Below are positions 12,861 through 25,344 of a DNA stretch of 64,000 bases, piece after piece (the stretch's first letter is position 1; the number at the start of each line of letters is the position of its first letter). The DNA comes from Zhengitettix transpicula (lineage: Eukaryota; Arthropoda; Insecta; Orthoptera; Tetrigidae): NCBI GenBank assembly GCA_037074705.1, contig CM073596.1:56758001-56822000 (forward strand). Reading direction: 5' to 3'. The notes beneath the pieces are model-generated. The model saw only the letters and a program-made list of their open reading frames with translations, searched no databases and had not been told where the DNA came from. A program made the translations under genes and the position numbers.

Positions 12861-14310
12861 AGTCTCTTGGAAAGCGTGCTATAAAATCCTGAGATTTTCG
12901 AGTTGTCACAACGAATACGGAACTTTCAGTCACATAGCGTCCGTTTCAGAAAACTAATTAATTTGGGTTCATTCCTAAGGTATTTCAATATTAAAACAAA
13001 TGCACACTACACATGCACATTGTTAGTGAAAAATTATTCTAAATGACTTTCAAACGGATATTAACCAATTATGTAAGTGAATACTGAATAAGTGGAGCTT
13101 ACTTCAAAACAGACAATTAAAAAATTATAATTTAATTTAACACGTTTCAGTCTTAATGTGGATCAGATTTACAAAAATGATTCTCTAAATGTCAAAACGG
13201 ACACTGATTGATTAAGTAATATGTATATTTTATTCCATGATGTGTAATCTTCCAAGCTTCTTGTGTTATCCGTAATGCGGTCGTTCGCCGGGTTGAGCCT
13301 CTACACTGCGCAACAAATGCAACATGCGGGAAGCAAACTTCTGTCGCATCAGGCGCCACGACGTAGACGTTCCGTATTCTGCCAGTTCATAATATCTCTA
13401 ACACCAAAAGAGGTTGCAGTTTACTGTGGTGGTTCAAGCAATTAATAATAATAATGTGCTGTTTTATGTGTATCACTTGTACAAGAAGTAAAATTGAAGA
13501 GATTCCTTTTATTTTACATTTACTCTCGTAACTTGATTTTTTTTGTTATATAAGTAGTAACGTTTTGATTGTTCATTCAGGATGATTATAACAAAAGAGT
13601 TTAAAGCTTCCAACTAATTATTTAATAAAATTAAAAAGTAGGAGACGGTTTTTGTTTTTTTTCTGCTCGTCAACGTCCTTTTTACCATAACTCTTCTGTT
13701 ATTTACAATCGGAGAATAAACACTGTGACAAAAGACACTCCTTCGGGAGAGGAGGGGGGGAATGGAGTATCGTTTAAAAAAATATATGAAAACGTGTTCT
13801 AAAATATTAAGTTAATTATAATTTTTAATTGTCTGTTTTGGTCTCACAAATAATTTAAATTTTCAAACGAAAATAATGATTTTCTACTTAATAATTTTAT
13901 TTTTATTAATAAAGACTAATAATGTATTATTCTGCGTTGAATTTTAAATTTTGTTATTGCCTTTAGTATGATCTACTCTTAATAAATTATCCAGAAAACT
14001 CTAACAATAGATTAAATAAAGAGTTGACAAATTCCTATTATTCATTTATGCAAATTACTAACTCAAACTGAATCTAGATAATATATTTTGTACTCAAAAC
14101 TACAAGATTAAAAAATTATAAATTAATCAAAAATGATGTGATTTGTTGTTTGAAACGATGAGCTACTCATTACTTCTAATTATACAGATGCAATGCTAGT
14201 AAGGGAAAATTCCTCAAAATTTTAATTGATTATTTACAATGGAGTCCGGGATGGTTGAATGAGAATTCCAAGTATAAGAACAAAATATAGTGCCAATGCC
14301 AAAGGATCAG

Positions 14311-14532
14311 TTAATATGGAAGCATAATAGAAGCAATATTGTACAAAAATGTTGGCCTGAGTATACGCGTATAGTCTACGTACCATTCAACACGTTGCAG
14401 GTGTTGCTCGAGGAACATCGGGACGTTCTCGAACGCCGGGAATTTATGCAACACAACTTCCTCTCCTGTGTCACAGTCGATCTTAACACAACGCCTGAAC
14501 GTTCTTGTAGGATTTTCTAAGATCTGTTTCAC
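14311..14532 (-). CDS. Exon-like open frame, unrecognised
   Basis: A minus-strand frame contains the protein-like run VKIDCDTGEEVVLHKFP followed by AFENVPMFLEQHLQRVEW. It can be bounded by CAG (just before ATCTTAG, 14524) and a donor-like G/GTACGTAG near 14385. The codons are GC-richer than the neighbourhood. The acceptor lacks a clear pyrimidine tract and the opposite strand is also open (14290-14520), so strand and reality are uncertain. No family is recognised. Confidence 0.2.
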   Translation of the reverse strand: MKQILENPTRTFRRCVKIDCDTGEEVVLHKFPAFENVPMFLEQHLQRVEWYVDYTRILRPTFLYNIASIMLPY

Positions 14533-15002
14533 GTTAACCAGTCATTTTAAAGAAATTGATTTTATCACGAACATTTGAATACTAGATGCATATTGGATTA
14601 TACGAACATAGAAACTTAACAATTTGTGTCAAACTCTGTAGGAACAACTTTTCGCCCACAAGACAAAAATACTAAATACTGATGAAATTTCCTTCCCGCA
14701 TGACGGTTATGTCGTGTAGTGTTAACAGGAATTATGAAAGAGTAATAGTAAGCGTAAACAACAAGGTGCTAATTACTGAACTTTATTCCAAAACAAATGC
14801 CTTGTTACATGATAAAATAATTTAATTATTTTTTCCTATAGTATAATATTGGACGTAGGCCTATACGCTATCAATACGAATTGATAATAAACTACACCGC
14901 CCACCACAATAAACTCTGGAATTCGTCCTACGCGATGAATTGTATTCGTGCATGAGAAAGAAAAAAGAAAATAAGACGTAGGCAGATCAGTGGCCAGTCC
15001 AG

Positions 15003-15473
15003 TATAGCACAGTAAAGGGGGGGTGGGGGGATGCGGAAAGGTAAAGGAGGGTAGCCAAGGGTTAACTAGGAGCCCCCGGGATATAATGTAAGTATCCTAC
15101 CTGGCATTCGCCTAAAAGTGATGCAGCACAAACCCTAGAAAACCTGCATCAGGTAGGTCAGGCATTGAGTACTTGTACCACGCCCTTCCGATGGTGGGAG
15201 AGGGGTTTGCTATGGTAACGAAGCATTCCCTTTTCCATGCCTCGACCAGTTTAGGAGGCAGCTGGACGACTGTTCCAATGGGAACAGGAAACAACTCTTA
15301 CCATAGCCCAAAGTCTGCGACCCCAGAACATACACCTCTCATATACCGAGGTGAATCGGCTTGTGAGAACCTTAGTTCAAAAATGGAGAGGTGTGAAGGC
15401 ATCCTCAAAGGTAGCCCTCTCCGTCTCTCCAGAAAGGTTCCCCTGCGAGAGAAACCTCACAGGCTTGACATCC
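15003..15473 (-). mobile_element. Retroposon family D, copy 1 (lacks poly(A) end)
   Basis: Homologous to the complete copies at 62355-62903 and 58701-59239 but lacking the terminal block GGGCAACAGGCTACATG and the A-rich tail. It retains the CCTGCGAGAGAA-type 5' hairpin region at about 15440-15467. A frame seen in other copies (containing GGSW, TVPMG and NNSY) is still open here, without strong evidence that it is translated. It is an old, diverged copy. Confidence 0.6.
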
Positions 15474-16616
15474 ATATATAATTTTAATCAAAATAAATAA
15501 ATATTCCTGTTTTATAATTTCAACTAGAATATTACTCTTAAATAAGAACATACAAATGTAACAAAAAACCACTATTTGAATATAAATGGTATATCAAGTG
15601 TAGAACGTTTTCTGGTAACAGGTGAGATGTACAGGACAAATGTTGACAGAAGAAAGTATGATAGAGACATACAAAATGCCTTTACTGGTGTACCAAAATT
15701 TCCTGAAGAACTTCTTGAGCAACACACAATATTCTCCAGTGAACTTCTGAACATATTTACTTACCTTGCAAACATTATTGACTAACTTGATTCTTTGCGT
15801 GATTGCAGTAAATCTTTCGTAACATATTATGAAAGTCATGCGGTGTTCTTTAAACTAACTAATACTTAAGATTTTACAAAAGTGTACATGTTAAAACGAA
15901 AAGTATAATAGTGTTATTTATTCTTATAAATTATATTTATTGCATTTGCCAAATAGCACTAGAAGAACGTTAAAGATATGACAAAAATTCATTTTCCCAT
16001 GCTTATTATAAAAAGGGCATTGAATTATTATAACTTTACAGAAGTAGTTGGTTCATTACTGGTATTTTCAACCATTGCTTGATTCTAGGAATATTGTATG
16101 TCATACAATAACTCAATTTGTCATTAACCTTTGCGGACTGCAGCAACAGAAAATATTGAAGTAATTCACACCTGTGCACTATAATTTTTACATTACTCAG
16201 AAAAATCTATATATAGAAAGAAAATATAAGTAAATACTACATAGTTCATTTACTTTTGTGTGGAAATACATATATGATACTGTAGAACATCACTCATACC
16301 ATTTTTAACATATGTCAATAAGATCTAAACTAATAATTAATTCATGAACCACTAAATAATTTCCAACAAATAACCTAATCAAAGGATAGTAATATTTAAC
16401 AAGTAAAATATATAAAGAAATCACATTAATTTACTGAAATACTACATAGATCCAACAACAGCCAAATTAAGTAAAATTATAGATAGCTGTTCGCTAATAA
16501 TCATCAGTTTCTGAATTGTGGGACGTATTTGTTATTGGCTTATACTGACATTTTATTCTCAAATTCCGCACTTATGCAGATCTCCAACAGCTAAATCCCA
16601 CTACCTCCAGACAAGG
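15474..16616. other. AT-rich DNA, no gene supported
   Basis: Overlapping open frames occur on both strands at 15572-15839, without recognisable domain or splice context. No repeat family is identified. Confidence 0.3.
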
Positions 16617-16855
16617 TTATATATAACACATTAGGAAAGAGAGATATATAAATAAACTTACCTCATATCAAATGTTGGTAAAATCGGACTGAGCAATAAA
16701 AATATTTCAAATTTTCGAAGGCCTGAGCCTCCATTGTCGGGAAGGAAGATGCAATTTGAAATATGTTTACTACTCAGCCTGACTGGACCAACTGTTGATT
16801 TCAGATAAGTTGACTTATACGAGTCACTCTTTCCTATCTAAATGTGTTATATACA
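16617..16855. mobile_element. Foldback element, 'AGGAAAGAG' family F
   Basis: The ends mirror each other. The left arm begins ATATAACACATTAGGAAAGAG, and the right arm, read on the minus strand, begins TATAACACATTTAGATAGGAAAGAG. Both continue with weaker matches (ATCAA.TGTTGGT, CTGAG.A.TAAA.ATATTTCAAAT) towards a centre containing AGGCCTGAGCCTCC. About 240 bp, non-coding. Related pieces occur at 19103-19192, 33325-33412 and 36052-36341. Confidence 0.55.
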
Positions 16856-19102
16856 TATACACACAAAATATATACATATACAAAATCATCTTTAAAATTG
16901 TAGGTATAAGTTTTATATTTAAGGCCCATACTGTACAATAACTTGCAGAAAAAAAAGTATTTTATAATAAAAACAAGACAAACTAAATAAATTCGGTAAT
17001 ATGTAAACAGTTTGTAGTTTATATAATTATTATAAGTAAAGGAGAATAAATAAATAAATATGTGTAACATGTAACATAAAATAAAAACAAATATTTTATC
17101 AGTCTTTTAATTTTATTATTCATAAAAATTGAATATACATTGAACATTAACCTTATGTTAATAAAATAAATAAAAATTTGAGATTAAAAATATTTAGATT
17201 ATGTATTACTGAATTAGTATTGTTTCAAATTTTCCTAAAAAGTCTCATAATATTACATAGTGGAAACCAGCTACATCAAACATGAAGTTTTATTTAGTCA
17301 TTTCATGAAACTTAAAAAGATCACGAGATTTTATGTTGTTTAATTATGCAGTGATAAAATACATTACCAATAAGGCCATTTTTAAGAACATTAACATTTG
17401 AAGGACTTATCAAAGAGGAAGGGAGCTGAATGGATGAAATATATAAAGAGAAAGATTCAACCAAGTTCAAGATGGAAATATTAAAATTCATCAAAGAAAC
17501 CACATTTTAATAATGCACTAACAATCTTTGGATTAATGTTCCAGAAGACAGAAGTAAATACAGAAGGAAAAATTTAACTACTTCACATTTGGTAATTAAT
17601 GGGAAATCCAGACAAATAATCACATAAGAGAACTGCTTCAAGCTGAAAAAGTAAAATCATGCAATTAAAATAAATACAGATTATTGATCAATTGGATGAT
17701 AAATTAGGCAAGGATATGGTAGGGATCATGGTTGAAATAATCTAAACAATGTGAATGACACAAAACTCTGAAAAGTACCTTTTTTAAAAAAAAATATAAG
17801 GAATGTTAGACAATGTGATGGGAAATATTTGGTTATTTGTATTCAGAAACAGAAAAAGGAGTGAAAGATTTATTACAGCAAAAGAGTGCCTGAATTTAAC
17901 AATGGATAACCATGCTTGGAGTTGTAGGAACAATATGAGTAGAGGATTAAGGAAGGATATAACAGTTTGGTGCAAACATAAAAAAAATGGCCATGAGAAG
18001 ATTTCCCAAGGATAAAACTCTAGTTAATATTAGAATGAAATTTTGAATAGCTTTTCTCGTCTGTGTTTTCATCCCCAATAAAACAATAATAAAAATATGG
18101 TCTTACTAAACAAGTAATGGGTTTTCTGCTGTCTTGAAAATGATGGCAACACAATCTTGATGCCTTGCTACTGGACTGGACCTGCCGTAAGCACCGGAGC
18201 ACCACCAGTTGTACCTATTGAGAACTAGCAAATGGCACTATTCAAAAAATTTATATGGATAAGTTATACATCAAGCAGAATTGAAGATGAAAAGTTAATA
18301 CAGAAGTCCCAAAACAAAAGGTGAAAAAATACACCAGGATAAAGAAGACTCAAATGTTAGAAATATGAAGGAGCAACATTATGCTACAAACAAATCACAA
18401 TTACTAATGTGAAAGAGAGGTGCAATAGAAGAGTTAAGCAAGTCAGTTTCAGATGTCTATCAATCTTGTTTCAGTAATCTACTATAGATTAGTGTGTCAG
18501 CACCTGCAGTAAATCAAGCCATATGTGAAAACTTTTTAAGTTTAATCATGTTTCCAGCATTATATGCCAGCTACTGTTTAGGAAAGCAACTTATTGACAA
18601 ATAATACTGTTTAAACATTATAAAATTAATAATTTATTAATAGAGACAAAGGACCTACTATTAAAACTTTTATCATATTTGGATTAAGTAAATATTAATA
18701 ATTTAAATCAGAAATTTATTCCAAAATATAATAAATAAAATTTGCCTAAATCTAAAATAAAATATGGTAGCACATGCATGCAACATAAAACTATATTTTG
18801 TATTACATGGGAAAATGTGAAAGTGAAATAAAAGAAATAAAGTACATCAGAAAGTTACTTCAATATAATGACCAATCTACTATAACATAATATTAACATG
18901 TAATTATAAACAGTACCTTAATACTTTCAAACTTCTTAGAACAAGTGTAAAATCTGTCTTACCTGCAACAAAATAATGGTTATAGAAGGAATCTAAGTTA
19001 CTAAATACTATGAGAATGGTACTTAACTGAAAAATTATTTTTATAATTATGGGCACAAAATTTCATTTTCCAGGCATGCCATATTTTTACTCATAAATTA
19101 AA
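16856..19102. other. AT-rich DNA, no gene supported
   Basis: Dominated by A/T-rich low-complexity sequence. Short frames at 17803-18015 (plus) and 17784-18205 (minus) lack recognisable domains. There is one modest GC-richer patch around 18150-18220. Confidence 0.3.
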
Positions 19103-19192
19103 TAACACATTTAGGTAGGAAACAGAGACAGAGAAGTCAACTTCTCCTGAAATCAACATTTGGTCCAGTCAGGCTTACGAGTAAAAATATAT
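19103..19192. mobile_element. Fragment of foldback family F, abutting a retroposon
   Basis: Begins AATAACACATTTAGGTAGGAAA and continues with TGAAATCAACATTTGGTCCAG and TCAGGCTTACGAGTAAA, matching one arm of the element at 16617-16855. The second arm is not present next to it. Family D copy 2 starts about 10 bp downstream, so the retroposon may have landed in this element. Confidence 0.4.
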
Positions 19193-19202
19193 ATCAAGTG
19201 CT

Positions 19203-19705
19203 TTTTTTTTTAGGGCAACAGGCTACATGACGGTAATCCACGTTGGGCAACTCCCCTTTAATAGCATAGGAAGGGTAGAGGAAGGTAGCCAAGGGTTAAC
19301 TATGGCATTCGGGCTATGTTTTAAGGATCCTACCCGGCATTCGCCTAAATAAATGCAGGGAAAACCCTAGAAAAACCTGCATCAGGTAGGTCGGGTATTG
19401 GGTACTTGTCCCACACCCTTCCGATAGTGGGAGAGGAGTTTGCTGTGGTGACGCAGCATTCCCTTCTCCGTGCCTCGACCAGTTTAGGAGACAGCTGACC
19501 GACTATTCCAATGGGAATAGCAGACAACTCTTACCGTATGCCCAAGGTCTGTGGCCCCGGAACATACACCTCTCAGAACAGGCCGGGGTGCCTCGGCTTG
19601 TGGGAACCTTAGTTCATAAACGGAGTAGAAAAGGCATCACGAAAGGTAGTCCCTTCGTATCTCTCCTACAAGGTTTGCCTGTGAGAGAATAGCCCTCGTA
19701 GACAC
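19203..19705 (-). mobile_element. Retroposon family D, copy 2
   Basis: A nearly full-length copy in minus orientation, with the poly(T) end at the left followed by AGGGCAACAGGCTACATGA and the 5' hairpin-like region at the right (about 19675-19703). AAGTGCT occurs directly before (19196-19202) and shortly after (19719-19725), a possible short target-site duplication. The opposite-strand frame (19527-19345) matches the frames in copies 7 and 8 (ARRRECCV..ANSSP..G motif). Confidence 0.7.
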
Positions 19706-19734
19706 TTCTCTATATCTGAAGTGCTCAAAAACTT

Positions 19735-19739
<5 letters not shown>

Positions 19740-19788
<49 letters not shown>
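19740..19788. repeat. (TA)n microsatellite
   Basis: A nearly uninterrupted TA run of about 48 bases. It lies soon after retroposon copy 2. Confidence 0.9.
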
Positions 19789-21441
19789 AACGAAAGAAAC
19801 ACATTTTTTATATACTATACAGTGAATTAAAATAACATTAATTGATTTACATAATCCCCAATTTCAAACAGCTCACAATTTTAAATCAATCGTTACCAAC
19901 TGAAAAGCATATTGAAGCTTTGTAAATAGTTTGGCTTGTAATTTAAGGATGGTTGACTAAATTGTATATCTTCATGTCATTTTCTCAGCTTAGTTACAAA
20001 TAATGTATCAATGAGCAGACTCATTCAAATGTGGGTAATGAATAAATTAGTAAAACAAGTTAAGGAACTAATAATATTCTTGGTGGTATGTGGTGACGAT
20101 GCTACAAACACAATTTTATTTTACTACAGTTTCTTGGAAAATAAAGGTCAATAGATCACCATTCCAGTCAAATTAAAATAAGGGTAACACACAATTATTA
20201 ACTATTATAAAATATAGTCTATAGATAAAAGATTAATTAAGCATTCAAGAAATAAAATGCATCACGAACTATTGATTTATAAATATTCTATAGAGGCCTA
20301 GACAAAAAGTATTTTGAGTTTATCAATGAGTTTTACTTTAAGTAAGATATTACTTCGTATTATGTTCATGAATTAACATTTACTAATTGCTTATGGATTT
20401 TATGCATAACAGACTCTCCCATTACCCGATCATCTTGGCGTGTTCGACAAAATCCAGGAATTCTTCAAAACCAGAAACGCCCAACAACGTTCACGTCGTC
20501 ACAACAAGTGGTATTTAATAATCCAATATGGCGTTCAAACTAGGATCGGTACTTCTCAACTATTTATTCAAATTAACTGGATTTATTAACTGAGAACAAT
20601 TTAGTCAACAATGTAAAATTCTTAAAGTTATCAGTAAAATATAATGTTTGTCTAAATACGTATGATTTAGAAGAATTACCGTAATGGTGCCGAAATTTTT
20701 CATATCGTATAACATCTGTGTTATGAAGGCGGGGCTTTTAAAGGGCAAAACTGTTACGTAAGCGTCTGTGTGACACGGAATTTTAAAAACTGCATCCGAA
20801 CGTAAATTATTACTCTTCTCAATCAAAAAAAAAACTTTGATATGGTCACTCGTTTATTTTCTAAATAAGTTCGTCTATCTGATAATTAAAATATATAAAT
20901 TCAAAATTTCGATTGTTTAACAATACTTATAATATAAAAAGTCCTAATCAGCTGTTGGGTGTAGAAAACTGCAACCTCCAAATTGTGCGAACCTACTTAC
21001 TACACACTTATTTGCCATACAATTAAAGGCAGAAAGAAACAAAGCTCAAGATATTAAATACATTAACATAAATAACAATATTGAGTCACAACACTAACAT
21101 ATCACTCAGTTCAATCATCAAAATCTATTAAAGAAATTCAAAACATATAAAAAAACAGAACATCAGCTAATTTAAGTAAAGCAACAAGGATTACAGAAAC
21201 GTGTAGTTTAACTCTTCATTTGGTCTGTTATTTGGCTAAATATTTATCTAATTTATATACTTTTAACACATCAGTTTCAAAATTGACAAAAGTATCAGCA
21301 AAAATCTTGCAGGTTTTCAAAATTAAATTAAATTTTAGTATTGGAATTTTAAATGGTTTATTGAGACTGATTAATAACCTATGGAGTTAAATACATACAT
21401 ATCAAATTTATTTCAGTCATATTAAATGTATGCTTTAGAAA
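19789..21441. other. AT-rich DNA, no gene supported
   Basis: Low-complexity A/T sequence, with no splice-bounded frame and no recognised repeat. A short GC-richer patch at about 20405-20560 has no visible coding signal. Confidence 0.3.
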
Positions 21442-22041
21442 TCACTTCATTGCAGACTCACTTTCAATTGTTTGTGAAACATTTATATGTATTCATTCAT
21501 TCATTTTTTTATTATTATTATTTTTTTTTAGGGCAACAGGCTACATGAGGGTCATCCACATTGGGCAACTCCCCTTTAATAGCATAGGAAGGGATTTGAA
21601 AGGGGGAATGCGGAAGGGTAGAGGAAGGTAGCCAAGGGTTACTAGGGTCCCCGGGCTATATTTTAAGGATCCTACCCGGCATTCGCCTAAAGAAATGCAG
21701 GGAAAACCTTAGAAAAACCTGCATCGGGTAGGTCGGGCATTGGGTACTTGTCCCCGATAGCGAGAGAAGAGTTTGCTGTGGGGACACAGCATTCCCTTCT
21801 CCGTGCCTCGACCAGTTTAGGAGGCAGCTGGCCGACTATTCCAATGGGAATAGCGGGCAACTCTTACCGTATGCCCAAGGTCTGAGACCCCGGAACATAC
21901 ACCTCTCAAAACAAGCCGAGGAGCCTCGGCTTGTGGGAACCTTAGTTGGTTCTATTCATTCATTAAATCTATAGAATTATTAAAGAATAAATACTTATAA
22001 ATGTTTCACAAACAACTGAAAGTGATTCTGCAATGAAGTGA
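21442..22041. mobile_element. 46-bp inverted-repeat element split by a retroposon
   Basis: The left arm (21442-21487) and right arm (21996-22041) are reverse complements with about 2 mismatches in 46. They share TGCAATGAAGTGA and TATAAATGTTTCACAAACAA. Retroposon family D copy 3 lies between them, flanked by TATTCATTCATT on both sides. Without the insertion the arms would be about 130-150 bp apart, a size typical of a MITE or palindromic element. No coding capacity. Confidence 0.6.
21505..21948 (-). mobile_element. Retroposon family D, copy 3 (5' truncated)
   Basis: Minus orientation. The T-rich tract and GGGCAACAGGCTACATGAGG at the left are the 3' end. The right end stops inside the element at CCTTAGTT, so the 5' hairpin region is missing. 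TATTCATTCATT occurs on both flanks (about 21490-21501 and 21953-21964), consistent with a target-site duplication in a repeat-prone sequence. 5' truncation with an intact poly(A) end is typical of target-primed reverse transcription. Confidence 0.7.
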
Positions 22042-22739
22042 AATACTATGAAAATAATAATTGTGAGAGAAACTAATAAGTCCCTCATTATTGCACTTTT
22101 TTGTTTTGGTCATACATTTCATTTTTCTACAGTTTCAAAACTTTTCTTCGATTTTTGTAGGTTCTTTCAGCAGTTTGCCATATTCATCTGTACAAATAAA
22201 AATATTTTTCAGAAACCCATTGGCACTTTAACAAGGATCTCGTGTATAAATAAATTTTTGAATTTTTATCATTATAAATTTAATATTTTTATAAAAACTA
22301 TTATTTTAAAAATGACACAAAATCATCAGTGCAAAAAACTTGCCCCATAATTCATTTTTTCTCACATAGAATTATTATTAATGTATGTGTCCATTTTTAT
22401 TTGTACTGATGAATATGGTAAACCATCAAAAGCTCGTACAAAATTCTAAATTGAAGTTTTAAATGAAGAATTAATTTTTTTAATTAAATCGCTGATTAAA
22501 ATAATATGTTAAATTATAAAAATTTATAAATTATCAGTCTTTTATTATAAATTTTATATTTTGAAGAAAAACATTTCACGTTTTCTTTAGACTATTTGAG
22601 AAGAAAGTATCAGAAAAGTACTTTGAAACCAGGGTTTCATAGAATCATTCTCAGGGAGAATATTAAACAAATAATAAATGGATCGTATAAAACATTTAAA
22701 ATAATAGTGTATGGAGTACTATAAATAACAATTAAAATG
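22042..22739. other. Spacer downstream of HCCS, no gene supported
   Basis: AT-rich. A 100-codon frame at 22048-22350 is rich in Phe, Ile and Lys and has no recognisable domain. Confidence 0.3.
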
Positions 22740-22745
22740 TTTATT
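22740..22745 (-). other. Possible HCCS polyadenylation signal
   Basis: AATAAA on the minus strand, about 110 bases after the HCCS stop codon, a normal distance for a short 3' UTR. Confidence 0.4.
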
Positions 22746-22854
22746 GTGGCAACATTACAAATGAGGTGAACAATGTAAGTACATAATGATTTAATAAGAC
22801 ATTCTAACAATCATGTTTTGCTGCTTTATAACAAGACTATAATCTTTATGATTG

Positions 22855-25344
22855 TTATTCTTCCTTACTGTACATCCAACGCCAATATGCAACCTTCATT
22901 CTATCCCAAATGTTCTCCCATGAATCCATTGCAGGGCGCACATCCAGCAAAGCAAATGTGTACTTCCGGTTGTCAACAGACCCACCATCATAATAGTCAA
23001 TTACATACCTAACTTCTTTCCCACAACGATCAACTATCCAATCATGCCGATCAAATGGCAGCTCATACCTGAAAACATAAGGTTATGTAGGTGGACACCT
23101 TAAATAGATTTGAAGTCAAAATATTGTATTGTCTTCGAACACCATCAGATAAATTTCTTTCAAAAGAAAATATAAATTTTATCATAAGATTAGGTTCAAC
23201 AAATTTACATATTTATATACTTAGAGTACACATATGTTTATCATCTGCTTCTTCAGTTAACGTAGCATATTTAGTCTAGTTTTAATCTGAAAACTTTCTT
23301 AAACTCTGTTATATTAACAAGAGTCACAGAATAAAATAAAATTTTAAAACATATATCTTAATGTAGCAAACCAATAAATGGATTATCCAGAAATAACAAT
23401 TAATTGAAGGTTATTACCCCATCCAGTGGCGTATCCGAGCTCTTGGAGAATAATCTTTAGCACGACCTCCAAAACTTTTGAGTTGAGGCTTTCCACATTC
23501 TTTTGCATGAAGGGCTTCCCATTTTAACACTTCCATCCAGGCCTGTTCATTGTTAGCATTATGGATACGGATAATGTTATCCATATCTTTCTGGTTGATA
23601 TCTTCATCCTTCCAACGCCAGCCTTTACGAAGCATAGCATTCCAAAACATCTGTGAACCAATAAAAATAAGTAGAATTTATCACAATGAAGATAATTTCT
23701 ACAACTCAATTAAGAATCTGTTCCACTGCTATTCATAATAAATTATTAATTAAAAACTTTTGAAGTTAAGCAGTTCAAATTCAGGTCTAATGTAGTGCAA
23801 GGTTCTTTTAATATTTTGTAGTTTTTAATTTAATAACAAAATACACAATAATATGCATGGTCTCATTTATAGTTAAAATCATTAATACCTTATTCTAAAA
23901 GATAGTTTAAAAATAATACACTATATAAAAGACAGGGAATAAAGTTATTCATTTCAAAAACATTTGCACAAATGCAAATAACCTTAGAAATTAACCAAAC
24001 AATAATTTATAAAAGGAACAGATGGATGCAAAACACTATACTTAAAAACTAGACATATCGACTCTGAAAGTATATTTTGTAATCTGCAGAATGCACACTT
24101 TTTATACTATTCCTACAAATTATGGCTGTATACTCAGAAAACCACATGGGTGAAATTTCCATAGAATTCCAGCAAGGTAAGTATGAAAAACCTTTGGCCT
24201 ACATTCTCAAAACTGTGTTTCCGACAAAGATTATTCCTAGAATAGTCACAATGATTTGGTCCTTTTCTTAGCTCCTGATGAAAGGGATAAGGATCCCAGA
24301 AACATTGTGTGGTATTTACATTACCCTATTTGTCTGAATTGGCTATTGTTCTTATTCATTATTTTCAATCAGACGTAAAAAATTTTCATTTTTATAATTG
24401 AAACTGGTTCATTATTAGACTCATTCAATTGATGCTTTGTTATAATTTGACACTTACTTGTATCATTACAATCATATGTAAGCAATATGTGTGAATCAAG
24501 AAATATAATTTTTTTTGTACAAAAAAATAATTTATTTTTTAAAAAAATAATTTATTTTTTAAAAAAATAATTTATTTTTTAAAAAAATATGTTCCTATAA
24601 AGAAGAATTCAAAACTGGGTAGCACATCTTACACAGTGGCATATTCAAGTAAACACAGTAAAACGTAAATGTTTTCAATTTATGAGAGAAAATAACTCCA
24701 TAGACTGTAAAATTACTCGAAAATCATCATACCTGTGGGGATGGGTAAACCCAAAATTCATTTTCAGTACCAGATTTTGGAATTGATGACTGTTGCCTGG
24801 AAGTTGACAACGGAAAAGGTTGGTCAGGGGCTGGTTGCTGGTTAGGTGCTGGCATCTGTTAAAGTGAATTATAACAATAACAAGAAAGATAAATCACCGA
24901 ACAGTGTTTGTATCCCTCTAAACAAAAGGGAGTCATAATTAAGGTTTGCTTCATATGTATTTATTATATATATATTCAATCTAGAAATGTTCCATATAAA
25001 TATAAAATTTTGCTATAAAAATTATTATTCTTACCATGTTTAATGGATTTATGCCATCAGCCCCATATGAAACAGGACATTCAGATTGAAGGGGCTGAAA
25101 ATAACAACACAGGAATAATCTTTAATATTTGAAAAAATATTAGCCTTACATCAGATTATATTACAAAGAAAGAGACTTTAATTACCTTTACTTGTTGTTT
25201 ATTATGCATTGGGCATTCTGGTGGAGGCTGGCCATGTAATTTATCTCCTGCAGGAGGATGAGTCGGAGGCAGAACAACTTTATAATCGAACGGTCCAGTA
25301 ATTTGTGATGCTGCCATCTCAGCAGCCGTTATTGTGTTGCCCAT
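22855..25344 (-). CDS. HCCS: Holocytochrome c-type synthase (cytochrome c haem-lyase)
   Basis: Attaches haem covalently to the CXXCH motif of apocytochrome c (and c1 in animals) in the mitochondrial intermembrane space. Five coding exons, all GT-AG: 25344-25186, 25094-25035, 24855-24733, 23650-23418, 23068-22855. Together they make 789 bases, 262 residues, close to the usual animal length. Exon 1 starts MGNT and ends after an ECPMH motif (about residues 43-47). Exon 2 holds ECPV (about 58-61). These are the two Cys-Pro haem-regulatory-type motifs of the family. Exon 3 ends FWVYPSPQ. Exon 4 contains [13 protein letters not shown], whose His (about 144) corresponds to the haem-ligand His of human HCCS. 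The C-terminus carries [13 protein letters not shown] and DVRPAMDSW. The start is the only Met preceding the conserved N-terminus. It is head-to-head with LIG1. No defect seen. Confidence 0.96.
24240..24405. mobile_element. Half of a foldback family E element in HCCS intron 3
   Basis: Contains CTGATGA - GGGAT/ATCCC - GAAACATTGTG (24275-24310), followed by TGGTATTTACATTACCC and GAATTGGCTAT..TCTTATTCATTATTTTCAATCAG. This matches the right arm of the element at 37545-37850. The left arm is not recognisable, so the copy is partial. Confidence 0.55.
24526..24588. repeat. Short AT tandem repeat in HCCS intron 3
   Basis: About three copies of a 21-bp unit built from AAAAAAATAATTTATTTTTT. Each unit is itself nearly self-complementary. 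Confidence 0.8.

Larger units (their letters stand above)
8465..14310. other. Long AT-rich intergenic or intronic stretch
   Basis: No gene can be supported. Features seen: a (TA)n run at about 10206-10233, many A/T homopolymers, and two islands of higher GC content (about 9240-9500 and 12540-12860) described separately. Open frames at 8834-9091, 10506-10799 and 13263-13445 lack splice context and recognisable domains. Confidence 0.3.

Noticed and set aside
22048..22350. 100-codon Phe/Ile/Lys-rich frame downstream of HCCS
   Set aside because: Composition typical of chance frames in AT-rich DNA; no domain or signal peptide pattern.
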